Assembly: GCA_016713735.1 (NCBI GenBank)
Contig: JADJOP010000007.1
Coordinates: 255,356 to 319,355 of the forward strand
Length of the DNA: 64,000 bases
Origin: Bryobacterales bacterium
GTDB taxonomy: Bacteria > Acidobacteriota > Terriglobia > Bryobacterales > Bryobacteraceae
Reading direction: 5' to 3'
In this document: positions 1 to 9,085 of the stretch, one piece after another
Layout: the number at the start of each line of letters is the position of its first letter
Numbering within the stretch: position 1 is the stretch's first letter
The notes under the pieces: model-generated
Seen by the model: only the letters and a program-made list of their open reading frames with translations
Told to the model about the DNA's origin: nothing
The model's database searches: none
Made by a program: the position numbers and the translations under genes

Positions 1-613
1 CCACCCCGCCGCCTTGTGCCACTCGCCCCACTGCTCGTCGCGCTCCGCCGTGTTGATCAAATCCCCCGCGTGAATCATGAACTTCAGCTTCGGCGCATCC
101 GAGTACGCTGACCGGATCACCCGCGACCACATCTCAAACAGGTCGTTCTGCGCATCGCCCACATAGGCGAACGCAAACGGCTCGGCCTTCTCACTCGCCG
201 TCGTGAAATGCGCCCACTCTGACCAGTTCTCCCCGTCGCCCACCCGGTACACATACTTCGTCGATGGCGTCAGCCTCGAATTGCACCGAGTGATAATGCG
301 CCGGCCCCAGGTCCGACGTGTACGCCTCGGTCCTTGCCTCCACTTCGCGCTTCTTCTTCTTAAACAGCGGACCATCCTCGGCCACCGCAATCTCCGCCGC
401 CGCCTTCGCCACGCTCACATCGGTCCGCCACGTCACCGCCTGCGTCGTCTTCGGATCCCCCGCCCACGTCAGGATCACGCGGTCCGGCTGCGCCGTCGGC
501 GCATGCAGAATCTTCGCCGGAATCTTGTTGTCCTTCGCCGCCGGAGCCGTGCGCATCCACGCCAACCCCGCCAGCACACAAAATCCCGCCGCCATCGACA
601 CACGAAGTTTCAT
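1..613 (-). pseudogene. Purple acid phosphatase-like metallophosphoesterase, partial, frameshifted
   Basis: This is the N-terminal part of a secreted metallophosphoesterase that runs off the left edge. The start at 613 gives a signal peptide (MKLRVSMAAGFCVLAGLAW). It is followed by a fibronectin-III-like domain of the kind found at the N-terminus of purple acid phosphatases (PDRVILTWAGDPKTTQAVTW). Near 268 the frame breaks. In the next frame the protein continues as PSTKYVYRVGDGENWSEWAHF and reaches phosphoesterase-like text with a GDAQND motif and an HAGDLINTAERDEQWGEW motif, which carry the metal ligands typical of calcineurin-like enzymes. The family hydrolyses phosphomonoesters outside the cytoplasm. 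The break is either a small deletion or a sequence error. Family assignment is good; exact substrate is unknown. Confidence 0.7.
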
Positions 614-681
614 AAGTCACATTGTATGACTTCGACAATTGCCAACCGATGACAGCCCGCCCGCATGGTACGCTCCCCTTC

Positions 682-2058
682 ATGCGCCGCCGCCACTTCC
701 TCGCCTCCCTCGCCGCTACCTCTCTACGCGCGCAAGACACCGCCGCCACCACCCGCCACCGCGCCCCACGCGCCCTCAACCCCGCCGCCCGCACCTCCGA
801 TTGGCCCAACTTCCTCGGCCCCACCCACAACGGCTTCTCCCCGGAAACCCACCTCGCCAAGTCCTTCCCTGCTTCCGGCCCGCCCCTCGTCTGGGAACGC
901 ACCAAGGGCACCGGCTATAGCTCCCCCTCCCTCGCCAAAGGCAAACTCGTCTTCCTCCACCGCCTCGGCAACCGCGAAATCGTCGAGTGCCTCCACCCCG
1001 AAACCGGAGCCCTCCTCTGGTCCTTCGATTACCCCACCCAGTTCGAAGACCGCTACGGCTACAACAACGGCCCCCGCTCCAGCGCCGTCATCGCCAACGG
1101 CCTCGTCCACACCCTCAGCGCCGAAAGCCTCCTCCACACCCTCCACCTCGACTCCGGCAAACCCGCCTGGAAACTCGACCTCCGCGCCTCCTTCGGCGTC
1201 AAACAGGACTTCTTCGGCGTCGCCACCACACCCCTCCTCGAATCCGGCAAGCTGATCGTCCAAATCGGCGCCCCCGGCGGCCCCACCCTCGCCGCCTTCG
1301 ACCCCGCCTCCGGCAAACCCCTCTGGCGCGCCGGCAACGACTGGGGACCCAGCTACGCCTCTCCCATCCCCGCCACCGTCCACGGCAAACGCCGCGTCTT
1401 CCTCTTTGCCGGCGGCGAATCCCAGCCCCCCACCGGCGGACTCCTCATGCTCGATCCCGTCACCGGCGCCATCGACGCCACCTTCCCCTGGCGCAGCCGG
1501 AGCTACGAATCCGTCAACGCCTCCTGCCCTGTCATTGCAGACAATCAGGTCTTTATCTCCGCAAGCTACCGCACCGGCGGCGCCATGCTCGCCATCACCC
1601 CTGACCTCAAGCTGAAGCCCCTCTGGACCACCCCCGACTTCGGCCTCCACTTCAACACCCCCATCTGGCACAACGGCCACCTCTACGGCTTCGACGGCCG
1701 CAACGAACCCGACGCCTCGCTGGCCTGCCTCGACGCCAAAACCGGCAAAGTCGTCTGGCGCCACACCCCCGAATGGAAGGAATCCATCAACGGCCGCGAA
1801 CAGTTGCTCAGCACCTACCGCGGCAACCTGATCCACGTCAACGGCCGCTTCCTCGCCCTCGGCGAACTCGGCCACTTGCTGTGGATGGACCTCACACCCG
1901 CCGGCTACAAGGAATCCTCACGCGCCTGGCTCTTCGCCGCCCGCGAAACCTGGTCGCCCCCTGTCCTCTCCCGCGGCCTGCTCTACATCGTCCAGCACAC
2001 CCGCGACGCTCTTCACGCCAAGGGGCCTCGCCTGCTCTGCTACGACCTTCGGGCCTGA
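682..2058 (+). CDS. Exported PQQ-type beta-propeller (BamB-like WD/PQQ repeat) protein
   Basis: A 458-residue protein. I chose the ATG at 682 rather than the upstream in-frame ATG at 622 because it begins with MRRRHFLASLAATSL, a twin-arginine/Sec-like export signal. Repeats of the form (G)xLxWxxD recur through the chain, for example ETGALLWSFDY, DSGKPAWKLDL, ASGKPLWRAG and KTGKVVWRH. These are the blade signatures of PQQ-like beta-propellers. A WPNFLGPTHNGFSPET segment after the signal is typical of secreted PQQ-repeat proteins of Acidobacteria and Planctomycetes. No PQQ-dehydrogenase cysteine pair or cofactor ligands were recognised, so it is probably a scaffold or carbohydrate-related periplasmic protein rather than a quinoprotein enzyme. 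Confidence 0.8.
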   Translation: MRRRHFLASLAATSLRAQDTAATTRHRAPRALNPAARTSDWPNFLGPTHNGFSPETHLAKSFPASGPPLVWERTKGTGYSSPSLAKGKLVFLHRLGNREIVECLHPETGALLWSFDYPTQFEDRYGYNNGPRSSAVIANGLVHTLSAESLLHTLHLDSGKPAWKLDLRASFGVKQDFFGVATTPLLESGKLIVQIGAPGGPTLAAFDPASGKPLWRAGNDWGPSYASPIPATVHGKRRVFLFAGGESQPPTGGLLMLDPVTGAIDATFPWRSRSYESVNASCPVIADNQVFISASYRTGGAMLAITPDLKLKPLWTTPDFGLHFNTPIWHNGHLYGFDGRNEPDASLACLDAKTGKVVWRHTPEWKESINGREQLLSTYRGNLIHVNGRFLALGELGHLLWMDLTPAGYKESSRAWLFAARETWSPPVLSRGLLYIVQHTRDALHAKGPRLLCYDLRA

Positions 2059-2145
2059 GCCCTCACGCTCCGCGGCGCAACGAATTTCCGCCCGCGGCGA
2101 CGATCATCTAGACTGTACCTTTCATCACCAACCTCGGGTCCCCTC

Positions 2146-4410
2146 GTGAAAACAGCTCGTACGGCATTCTCCACTTCGCAACTCAGACTCTCACCATCCT
2201 GGCTTGCCCTACCGTTGGCGCTGGCGCTCGGGGCTGCCTCCCTCTGCGCCCAACAAGCCGGCCCCAGCGCCTCCATCCGCTCCGTCCCGGCGACCCTCAT
2301 AACGGGCGGCATCGAAGTGGACGGCGTGCTCGACGAACCGCTTTGGCGCGATTCGCCCAAGATAGGCGAGTTGGTCCAGCGCATCCCCAACTCCGGCGCG
2401 CAGGCCAGCGAACGAACCGAAGTCACCATCCTCTACGACAAGGCCAACCTCTACATCGGCGTCATGTGCTACGACTCCGAGCCAAACAAGGTGCTCGCCG
2501 CTCAAATGACCCGCGACTCCACCATGAACACCGACGACCGCGTCGAACTCCTCCTCGACACCTTTCACGACCGCACCAATGCCTTCTACTTCGCCACCAA
2601 CCCCAACGGCGCCTTCGTCGACGGCCTCATCTTTGCCAACGGAGAGACCAATAATGACTGGGACGCCATCTGGAACGTGCGCGCCCGCCGCCATGACAAG
2701 GGGTGGAGCGCGGAGTTCGCCATTCCCTTCAAGAGCCTGAACTTCCCGCCCGACGGCGCCGTCTGGGGCTTCAACATCGCCCGCCACATCCAGCGCAAAC
2801 TGGAGGAAGCGCGCTGGACCGCCGTCAGCTTTCAAACGCGCTTCCAGCAGGTCTCAGAAGCCGGCGAGATCACTGGCTTACAAAACCTCGAACAGGGCCT
2901 CAGCCTCGACGTTCGTCCCTTTGTGGCCCAGCGCTACATCCACCGCGAACCCGGCGGTGAGGACACCATCCTCGGTAAGGGCGGTCTCGATCTCTTCTAC
3001 AACATCACCCCCAACCTCCGGCTGACGTCCACCTTCAACACCGACTTCGGCGAAACCGAAGTCGACGACCGGCAAATCAATCTCACCCGCTTCTCGATCT
3101 TCTTCCCCGAAAAGCGAACCTTCTTCCTCCAGGATGCCGGCGTGTTCAACTTCGCCACCACGGGCATCACGCAGCCCGGCGGCGTTCCTCCCAACGGCGC
3201 CGCCATCTTCCCCTTCTTCAGCCGCCGCATCGGCATCATCGACGGACAGGAAGTCCCCATCGACTACGGCGTCAAGCTGACGGGCAAGGTTGGCCGCACC
3301 GAGGTTGGCATCCTCAACGTCAACACCCGCGACAACGCGCTCGCCGGCGGCACCAACCTCTTCGCCGCCCGCATCCGCCAAAACTTCTGGCAGCAGTCCT
3401 ACATCGGGGCGATCGTCACCGGCGGCAATCCGGGCGAACGGCTGGACAGCAGCATGCTCGGCGCCGACATGCGCCTGGCAACGGCTCACTTCCTCGGCGG
3501 CGATCAAAACTTTCTCGTCAATGCCTGGGGACTCAAGTCAAACAACCAGGGCGTCCACGGCAAAGACGCCGCCTACGGCTTCGGCGCGGCCTTCCCCAAC
3601 GACCGCTATCAGGCGCAAGTCGAGTGGCGCGAGATTCAAGAGAACTTCGATCCCGCCCTGGGCTTCGTGCAGCGCAGCAACGTCCGCATGTGGAGCGCCG
3701 GGTTCAGCTTCAATCCCCGGCCGAAAGAGCAAAAGCTCGGCGTTCAGCAGATGTTCCACGACTTCTTCTACAGGCGCTTCACCCGCATCGACAACGGCCA
3801 GGTGGAGACCTGGAACATCAACGCCACCATCTTCGACTGGCACTTCCAGTCCGGCGATTCCGTTCACAGCATCATGGACCTGAACCCAACCTACGAACGC
3901 CTGTTCGAACCGTTCGAAATCTCACCCGGCGTCGTGCTCCCTCCAGGAGAGTATCGCTTCACCCCGTTCCGGTTTTCGTTTGCCTCGGCGCAGAAACGCA
4001 AACTCCAGGGCAACTTCGGCCTCACCGTCGGCAACTTCTGGTCGGGCACCGCCAAAACCGTCACCACGGGACTGCGCTACCAGCTCCCGCCCAGATTCGC
4101 CATCAGCCTCACCACCAATCAGACCTTCGCCAGCCTCCCCCAGGGCAACTTCGTCGCGCGCATCCTCAGCTCGACCATCGACTTTGCGCTCTCGCCTCTG
4201 CTCACATTCCGAAACCTCGTCCAGTTCGACAACCGTTCGGGGAATCTGGGCTTGCAGAGCCGCGTACGCTGGACCATCGCGCCGGGGAACGACCTGTTTT
4301 TCGTCTTCGGCCAGGGCTGGGTGCAGGAACTCGACGAACGCGGCGGGCTGGATTTTCGCGTGCGTGATGTCCGGCTGGCAACGAAGCTGCAGTACACGTT
4401 CCGCTTCTAG
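2146..4410 (+). CDS. DUF5916 outer-membrane protein with CBM9-like N-terminal domain
   Basis: A 754-residue protein starting at a GTG. A signal peptide covers about residues 1-36 (SWLALPLALALGAASLCAQ). A family 9 carbohydrate-binding-like domain follows (about 45-235, starting ITGGIEVDGVLDEPLWRDSP, with LYDKANLYIGVMCYDSEP). The C-terminal 500 residues are alternating-hydrophobic strands ending in YTFRF, consistent with an outer-membrane beta-barrel. This architecture (CBM9-like plus DUF5916) is common in Bacteroidota and Acidobacteriota and has no assigned biochemical role; sugar binding or uptake is a guess. The length is normal for the family and the frame is intact. Confidence 0.85.
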   Translation: MKTARTAFSTSQLRLSPSWLALPLALALGAASLCAQQAGPSASIRSVPATLITGGIEVDGVLDEPLWRDSPKIGELVQRIPNSGAQASERTEVTILYDKANLYIGVMCYDSEPNKVLAAQMTRDSTMNTDDRVELLLDTFHDRTNAFYFATNPNGAFVDGLIFANGETNNDWDAIWNVRARRHDKGWSAEFAIPFKSLNFPPDGAVWGFNIARHIQRKLEEARWTAVSFQTRFQQVSEAGEITGLQNLEQGLSLDVRPFVAQRYIHREPGGEDTILGKGGLDLFYNITPNLRLTSTFNTDFGETEVDDRQINLTRFSIFFPEKRTFFLQDAGVFNFATTGITQPGGVPPNGAAIFPFFSRRIGIIDGQEVPIDYGVKLTGKVGRTEVGILNVNTRDNALAGGTNLFAARIRQNFWQQSYIGAIVTGGNPGERLDSSMLGADMRLATAHFLGGDQNFLVNAWGLKSNNQGVHGKDAAYGFGAAFPNDRYQAQVEWREIQENFDPALGFVQRSNVRMWSAGFSFNPRPKEQKLGVQQMFHDFFYRRFTRIDNGQVETWNINATIFDWHFQSGDSVHSIMDLNPTYERLFEPFEISPGVVLPPGEYRFTPFRFSFASAQKRKLQGNFGLTVGNFWSGTAKTVTTGLRYQLPPRFAISLTTNQTFASLPQGNFVARILSSTIDFALSPLLTFRNLVQFDNRSGNLGLQSRVRWTIAPGNDLFFVFGQGWVQELDERGGLDFRVRDVRLATKLQYTFRF

Positions 4411-4458
4411 CCCGCATCGCCCCCCACCATAACGCGCGCCCGCAACAGACCCGCGCGC

Positions 4459-4477
4459 GCGAGCAGGCGGTGCTCGC
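4459..4477. other. Perfect 7-bp inverted repeat between convergent genes
   Basis: GCGAGCA, a 5-nt loop, then TGCTCGC. It lies in the 130-bp gap between the DUF5916 gene and the converging fabH gene. It could be a transcript-end hairpin serving either strand, but no T-run follows, so a rho-independent terminator is not demonstrated. Confidence 0.35.
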
Positions 4478-4541
4478 CGCTCCTCCTCAGCCCGCTAACC
4501 CCTACGTCCACCGCTACCCCCTCACGTCCACCGCCACAAAC

Positions 4542-5528
4542 TCACGCCCAGCGCCAGAGGCTCGCCCCCACCGTGAACCCGGCCCCCACCGCCGCGAACA
4601 GCACAATATCGCCCTTCTCGATCTTGCCCTGGTCCAGCGCCTCGCGCGTTGCCAGCGGAATCGTTGCCGCCGTCGTGTTGCCAAATCGCCCGATGTTGAT
4701 CACCACCCGCTCGCGGCTCAACCCCAAGCGCTCCGCCGCCGCCAGAATAATCCTCTGATTCGCCTGGTGCGGCACCAGCAGCTTCACCTGCTCCGGCTTC
4801 ACGTTGAACTTGTCGAGTACCGTCAGGCACGCCTCCTGCGTCTTCCGCACGGCGAATTTGAACACCGCCTGCCCGTCCTGGTGCACATAATGCATCCGCT
4901 TCTGCACCGTCTCCACCGACGACGGGATCTTGGAACCGCCCGCGGGCATATACAGCGAACCTCCGCCCGAACCGTCAATCTCGTTGTGCGAGCCGATGAA
5001 GCCCAGCCCGTCTTCGGTCGAAGGCTCGATCAAAAACGCCCCCGCCCCGTCGCCGAACAACACGCATGTCGCCCGGTCCGTGTAGTCGATGATCCGCGAC
5101 ATCGTGTCGGCGCCAATCACCAGCACGCGCTTGTTCGTCCCCGCCATCACCAGGTTCGCCGCCGTCGTGATGCCGTATATGAACCCCGCGCACGCCGCCG
5201 AGAGGTCAAACCCCCACGCCTTCGTCGCGCCGATCTTGTGCTGCACCAGGCACGCCGTGGCTGGAAAGAACATGTCCGGCGTCACCGTGCACACAATGAT
5301 CGCATCCACCTCCGACGCCGCCACGCCCGCTCTCTCCAACGCTGACTGCGCCGCCCGCGCCGCCAGGTCCGACGTCGCTTCGTTCGGCTCGGCAATGTGG
5401 CGCTCGGATATTCCAGTGCGCGTCAGAATCCATTCATCCGACGTGTCCACCATCTTTTCCAAATCGGCATTCGTCAGAACATGGTCGGGAACGAACGTTC
5501 CCACGGCGGAGATCTTCGGTAGGGGCAT
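4542..5528 (-). CDS. fabH: 3-oxoacyl-[acyl-carrier-protein] synthase III (KAS III)
   Basis: 328 residues, the usual FabH length. KAS III starts fatty-acid synthesis by condensing acetyl-CoA with malonyl-ACP in the cytoplasm. The catalytic triad is visible: Cys113 in LSAACAGF, His254 in VPHQANQRI and Asn284 in NIGRFGNTTAATIP. The ATG at 5528 gives the standard start MPLPKISAVGTFVPDHVLTN, and the family motif TSDEWILTRTGISERHI follows. It is transcribed divergently from the SprT-like gene, with about 70 bp between the starts. It stands alone, without plsX or fabD beside it. Confidence 0.95.
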   Translation of the reverse strand: MPLPKISAVGTFVPDHVLTNADLEKMVDTSDEWILTRTGISERHIAEPNEATSDLAARAAQSALERAGVAASEVDAIIVCTVTPDMFFPATACLVQHKIGATKAWGFDLSAACAGFIYGITTAANLVMAGTNKRVLVIGADTMSRIIDYTDRATCVLFGDGAGAFLIEPSTEDGLGFIGSHNEIDGSGGGSLYMPAGGSKIPSSVETVQKRMHYVHQDGQAVFKFAVRKTQEACLTVLDKFNVKPEQVKLLVPHQANQRIILAAAERLGLSRERVVINIGRFGNTTAATIPLATREALDQGKIEKGDIVLFAAVGAGFTVGASLWRWA

Positions 5529-5598
5529 ATGAAGTTGTCACTGAGCGCTCGTCCCGGCGGACGGAAGGCCCAATCTGTTATCGTAAGGTTTCTCTAGG

Positions 5599-6305
5599 AT
5601 GCAAGTCCAGAGCGCACTCCTGTTCGAATCCCCGGAGCAGATCTACGCCAGGGTCTTTCGCGAACTCCGACCGCGCACTCCCATGCCCGAGTTCGTCATC
5701 CACTACCGCCGCTTCGCCAACGCCAATTCCTTCATCCGCATGCGCGACGGCATCATCGAAGCGCGCATCACCGACGTCCTCCAGGGCGCCCCCGCCCCCA
5801 TCCAGGAGGCCCTCGCCTGGATCCTCCTCGCCAAACTCTTCCGCCGCGAAATCCCCCCCGCCGCCTCTGACCGCTACCGCCGCTGGATGAACCGCTCCGA
5901 CGTCCGCCGCCACCTCCACCTGCTGCGCCAAGCCCGCGGCCGCAAATACATCAGCGGACCCCAAGGCCAACACCATAACCTCGACGAACTCTTCGAGGAG
6001 CTCAACCTCCGCTTCTTCCACGGCCTCATGGGACGCCCCGAGCTCGGCTGGTCGCGCAGCGTCTCGCGCCGGTTGCTCGGCCACTTCGACCCTTCCCACA
6101 ACGCCATCATCATCAGCCGCATCTTCGATTCCCCCGCCGTCCCCCGCCTCGCCCTCGGAATATGTCGTGTTCCACGAGATGCTCCACCTCCAACATCCGT
6201 CGACCACTCGGCGCCCGCCGCTGCGTCCACACCGCGACTTCCGCGCCGCCGAAAAACAATTTCCCGCAACTTAAAGAAGCCAAGGCCATCCTAAAAACAC
6301 TATGA
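5599..6305 (+). pseudogene. SprT-like zinc metallopeptidase, 3' end carrying several indels
   Basis: SprT-like proteins carry a zincin fold with an HExxH motif. The first about 185 codons read cleanly (SPEQIYARVFRELR, FFHGLMGRPELGWSRS). A surplus G at 6157-6158 then throws the frame. Corrected, the text becomes ALEYVVFHEMLHLQHP, which contains the HExxH zinc motif. Further compensating indels are needed between about 6180 and 6265 to recover the family C-terminus (RRCVHT, FRAAEKQFPQLKEAKAILKTL). The corrected stop forms an ATGA overlap with the next gene at 6302, which supports an originally intact gene. Whether the indels are real or sequencing errors cannot be decided here. Confidence 0.7.
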
Positions 6306-6610
6306 GCCGCATCCAAGCCCTCACCGGCATGCTCGAACAAGACCCAGCCAACAGCCGCTTCCGCTACATGCTCGCCATGGAATACACCAACGCGGGCGAC
6401 CTCGAAGCCGCCGTCACCCAGTTCCACGAGATCCTCACCCACGACCCCGCCTACTCCGCCGCCTACTTCCACGGCGGCCAAACGCTGGAAAAATTGGGCC
6501 GCCTCGACGACGCCCGCGCCCTCTACCAGCGCGGCATCGAAGCTACCACCCAAAACGGCGACATGCACACCCGCTCCGAACTCCAGGGCGCCCTCGACAT
6601 GCTGGGCTAA
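6302..6610 (+). CDS. Small TPR-repeat protein
   Basis: 102 residues made of about two and a half tetratricopeptide repeats, for example YMLAMEYTNAGDLEAAVTQF and AYFHGGQTLEKLGRLDDARA. There is no signal peptide. Its ATG overlaps the reconstructed stop of the SprT-like gene, so the two are probably translationally coupled. TPR proteins mediate protein-protein contacts; the partner is unknown. Confidence 0.8.
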   Translation: MSRIQALTGMLEQDPANSRFRYMLAMEYTNAGDLEAAVTQFHEILTHDPAYSAAYFHGGQTLEKLGRLDDARALYQRGIEATTQNGDMHTRSELQGALDMLG

Positions 6611-6708
6611 CACGCCCCACCCCAGCGAACCCGAGGAGGCGTTCCCCACTCCTCCAACATAAAGTTCCGTCCCACCCCCGCCGATTCTTCCCTCGGAGGC
6701 ACCAAACC

Positions 6709-7233
6709 ATGCGTCGGACTGTGCTGGGGATTCTCTTTGTCTGGGCGGCCGCACTTTGCGTCCCGTCTCCTGTCGCGGCCAAAGTCCGCGGCTCCGAGGT
6801 CATGTACCTCAGCGGCACCGTGCGCGAGGTGCCGCTGAAGACTGAAGGCCTCCTCTTTCAACCCAAGAACAGCGAGTTGGAATTCCGCTCCGGCGAAGGC
6901 GAGATCCTCATTCCGCTCTCCCGCGTGCGCTCAGCCAAATACCGCGAGACGTTCGTCGACAAAAGCGCCGCGGCCAAGGCCTCCGCGCCCAAGAAACAGG
7001 TGAAGATCCCGCTCCTTCCCGCTCTGCCCGGCCTGCCCAGCCTCAACCCCTTCGGCGAAGACAAACAGCGCGTCCTCACGCTCGTCTACGCCGACAAAAA
7101 GGGCGCCGAACAGACCGTCGTCCTCCTGCTCGCCCGCAAAATGGTCGCCCCGGTCATCTACGCCATCGAGAACTACGGCAGTCTCGAAGTCGAACTCGAG
7201 CCCGGCGACTACGAACTCGACGGTGAAGAGTAA
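6709..7233 (+). CDS. Small exported protein of unknown function
   Basis: 174 residues with a clear signal peptide (MRRTVLGILFVWAAALCV, cleavage near AAA/AKV). The mature part has a beta-rich segment beginning VMYLSGTVREVPLKTEGLLF, a Lys/Ala linker (KSAAAKASAPKKQ) and a Pro/Leu-rich stretch before an acidic C-terminus. I do not recognise a family. It is preceded by a 98-bp gap and may share the transcript of the TPR gene. Confidence 0.65.
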   Translation: MRRTVLGILFVWAAALCVPSPVAAKVRGSEVMYLSGTVREVPLKTEGLLFQPKNSELEFRSGEGEILIPLSRVRSAKYRETFVDKSAAAKASAPKKQVKIPLLPALPGLPSLNPFGEDKQRVLTLVYADKKGAEQTVVLLLARKMVAPVIYAIENYGSLEVELEPGDYELDGEE

Positions 7234-7287
7234 CCAGCACCTCGCGCCGCCGCGCCTGCGGCCGTAGCCCGCGCTCCCGCGCGCCTG

Positions 7288-7355
7288 CTACGCCCGGTTC
7301 AGCCCCGCCGCCACCCCCGCCCGCCCACTACTCCCGGTTCAGCGCCGCCACCCGG
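7288..7355. repeat. Short direct duplication of the esterase 3' end
   Basis: A segment of about 28 bp beginning CTACGCCCGGTTCAGC (7288) is repeated 40 bp further on as CTACTCCCGGTTCAGC (7328). The second copy encodes the last residues and stop of the esterase on the minus strand. The first copy lies just downstream of that stop and would encode nearly the same tail. It looks like a local tandem duplication. Confidence 0.5.
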
Positions 7356-8584
7356 TAATACGGCTTGCCCTTCTCGGCCGGGTCCATCGTGAACACCTGC
7401 CCCGTCTTGGCCGGATCATAATCCCGCCACAACCACACCATCGACGCCGGCAAATCCGCATTCCCCTGCACGCCGTTGTGCTGCGCATTGCCGAACGAGA
7501 AAAAGAAGTCGTATTCCCGCATCTTCAGCGAATTCGCCAGCTGGATGTTCTGCAGCGGCCACGAACCATGCGAATTCTCCAGATCCTCGCTCCCATCGGT
7601 CATATGCACCCGGATGTTCCGCTTCGGCATCTTCCGCACCATGTTCGGATACACGTTCCCGCCATCCAGCACCCCCGGCTTCCACTGAATCGAGGTGAAG
7701 CTCCCCACCCGGCTCAACACCCGGCTGAACGCATCCGGCATCCACCACGCCGCGTTGAACGCGCAGATCCCCCCCGACGAGTTCCCCGCGATCGCCCTGC
7801 TGTAGCCGTCCATCCGGATCTTATATTTCTTTGCCACCTCCGCCAGAATCTCGTCACGCAGATACCGCGCAAACGTGTCGTTCACCGAGTCGTACTGAAT
7901 GCTCCTCCAGCGCTGCCCGTTCACCGTCCCCGGATTGATGAAGATGGAAATCATCACCGGAATCTTCTTCCCATGCGTCAGGTTGTCGATCACGTTCAAC
8001 GTCCGCGACGGCCCCGTCCGCCGCGTGTGCCCCTCGCCGTCCTGCCAGATCATCACCGCCATCGGCGTCACCCCGTCATACTGCGCCGGCACATACGTCC
8101 ACCAGTCATACGTCATGCCTGGATAGATCTTGCTCTCGCCCGTCATCTTCTCCGACAACGTCCCCTGCGGCACGCCCGCCACCGGGTAGTTCTCCGGCAG
8201 ATACGCCGGCTGATCCACGCGCGGCCCCGCCGTCACGCCATCCGCAAACCACTGCATCGAATGAGAGCGCCCGGTCTTCAACACCGCGCGGTGCCAGCGC
8301 AGCGCGCCCTTTGTCTCCAGCGCCGCCGGCTTGTCATCCACCAGCAGTTTCGCCTTCGGCGCGCCTTCAATTACGTAGAGGAACTCCCCGCCATACGACA
8401 TCGACGTCCCTTCCTTCAGCGCCTTCTCCGTCACCGCTGCCGCCAGCGCCGCGCGGAACTCCGCCGCCGGAGTTGCCTTCTTCCGCATCGCCAGCACCTT
8501 CTGGTTCTCGGCGTCGCCCGCTACCGCCAGCAGCGGCATCATCAGAGCCAGCGCTCCCATCAACACAATCGGTTTGCTCTTCAT
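7328..8584 (-). CDS. Exported esterase of the enterochelin-esterase-like (alpha/beta hydrolase) family
   Basis: 418 residues from the ATG at 8584, chosen because it starts a good signal peptide (MKSKPIVLMGALALMMPLLA); the longer frame upstream has none. The N-terminal about 150 residues form a beta-rich module, as in Fes/IroE-like esterases. The hydrolase domain then begins at YDWWTYVPAQYDG. The nucleophile elbow is AGNSSGG (Ser270). Asp330 or Asp334 in TDGSEDLENSHG and His369 in FGNAQHNG complete the likely triad. In Acidobacteria such proteins are usually annotated as esterases of unknown carbohydrate or siderophore ester substrate. It is an isolated gene. Confidence 0.75.
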   Translation of the reverse strand: MKSKPIVLMGALALMMPLLAVAGDAENQKVLAMRKKATPAAEFRAALAAAVTEKALKEGTSMSYGGEFLYVIEGAPKAKLLVDDKPAALETKGALRWHRAVLKTGRSHSMQWFADGVTAGPRVDQPAYLPENYPVAGVPQGTLSEKMTGESKIYPGMTYDWWTYVPAQYDGVTPMAVMIWQDGEGHTRRTGPSRTLNVIDNLTHGKKIPVMISIFINPGTVNGQRWRSIQYDSVNDTFARYLRDEILAEVAKKYKIRMDGYSRAIAGNSSGGICAFNAAWWMPDAFSRVLSRVGSFTSIQWKPGVLDGGNVYPNMVRKMPKRNIRVHMTDGSEDLENSHGSWPLQNIQLANSLKMREYDFFFSFGNAQHNGVQGNADLPASMVWLWRDYDPAKTGQVFTMDPAEKGKPYYRVAALNRE

Positions 8585-8866
8585 CGCGCCACATTGTATC
8601 AGCAAGAAACACCCATCCCGCCACGGTTCCCACTCTGGAACCGGCCCACTCTCACGGTGCGGAAGTCCCTTTTCTTCATCGCTCCACGTTTGGCACACAG
8701 CGTGCTCAATCAAGGCCGTGATGAACACGACAAGGGCTCAAGGGAGCAAGGTTGCTCCTCCTCGAATTGCAACGTAGTACCGACCCACCTGTTCGTTTCC
8801 TCTGAAGACTCACCCTAGACACCCACCCAACCATTTCCCATGAGCCCTTTTGGTTGTTGAAAGTAG

Positions 8867-8911
8867 CCCGGCATCAGCCTCCTGCGGATCCAGGAGGTAA
8901 CCCTAACCGGG
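8867..8911 (+). ncRNA. Candidate structured RNA element (two-helix hairpin)
   Basis: The outer pairing is CCCGG (8867-8871) with CCGGG (8907-8911). The inner 7-bp perfect helix is CCTCCTG (8878-8884) with CAGGAGG (8891-8897), closed by a 6-nt loop. The internal loops are CATCAG and TAACCCTAA. The arrangement resembles a folded leader but matches no riboswitch consensus that I can name. It is about 175 nt upstream of the 53-codon gene. Confidence 0.3.
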
Positions 8912-8967
8912 TAAGAATTGACCGTTCGGAAGTTTCTTAAAGCCCCCGCCTTCGGTCTGCCCGTTGC

Positions 8968-9012
8968 GTCAGACGACTGACGGAAATTCACCGCCGCGCT
9001 AAAGATTTCCGT
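8968..9012 (+). ncRNA. Candidate leader hairpins upstream of the 53-codon gene
   Basis: GTCAG (8968-8972) pairs with CTGAC (8977-8981) around an ACGA tetraloop. Overlapping it, ACGGAAAT (8980-8987) pairs with ATTTCCGT (9005-9012). The two helices share bases at 8980-8981, so they could be mutually exclusive folds, as in an attenuator. This is seen in sequence only; no function is shown. Confidence 0.3.
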
Positions 9013-9047
9013 GAAACATCCGATAGGCCCACTTGACTATACTTCCA

Positions 9048-9064
9048 GGATCGCTTGACGATCC
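9048..9064 (+). promoter_or_regulatory. Operator-like palindrome before the 53-codon gene
   Basis: GGATCG, a CTTGA spacer and CGATCC form a perfect 6-bp inverted repeat. It ends 21 nt upstream of the start codon and lies just after a TATACT hexamer. Its position fits a repressor site or a short 5'UTR hairpin. No regulator is identified. Confidence 0.35.
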
Positions 9065-9085
9065 TCGCAGAAGAGGGACAGCATC

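Larger units (their letters stand above)
8585..9085. other. 500-bp intergenic region without a recognisable gene
   Basis: No coding frame with credible composition was found on either strand. The stretch lies upstream of both the leftward esterase and the rightward 53-codon gene. It is AT-richer than its surroundings and rich in short inverted repeats: GGAGCA/TGCTCC at 8743-8758, and those listed separately at 8867-8911, 8968-9012 and 9048-9064. A weak TATACT hexamer at 9038-9043 could be a -10 element for the small gene, but no convincing -35 is present. Confidence 0.5.

Noticed and set aside
724..1875. 383-residue minus-strand ORF antisense to the PQQ gene
   Set aside because: Its text is Gly/Val/Ala/Glu low complexity from the third-position bias of the + strand gene, which has clear propeller repeats.
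7478..8818. 446-residue + strand ORF opposite the esterase
   Set aside because: Arg/His/Pro-rich shadow; the minus-strand esterase has signal peptide and catalytic motifs.
8867..8911. c-di-GMP (GEMM) or other known riboswitch
   Set aside because: The hairpin lacks the conserved GEMM core and other consensus bases I could recall, and the downstream gene gives no metabolic hint.
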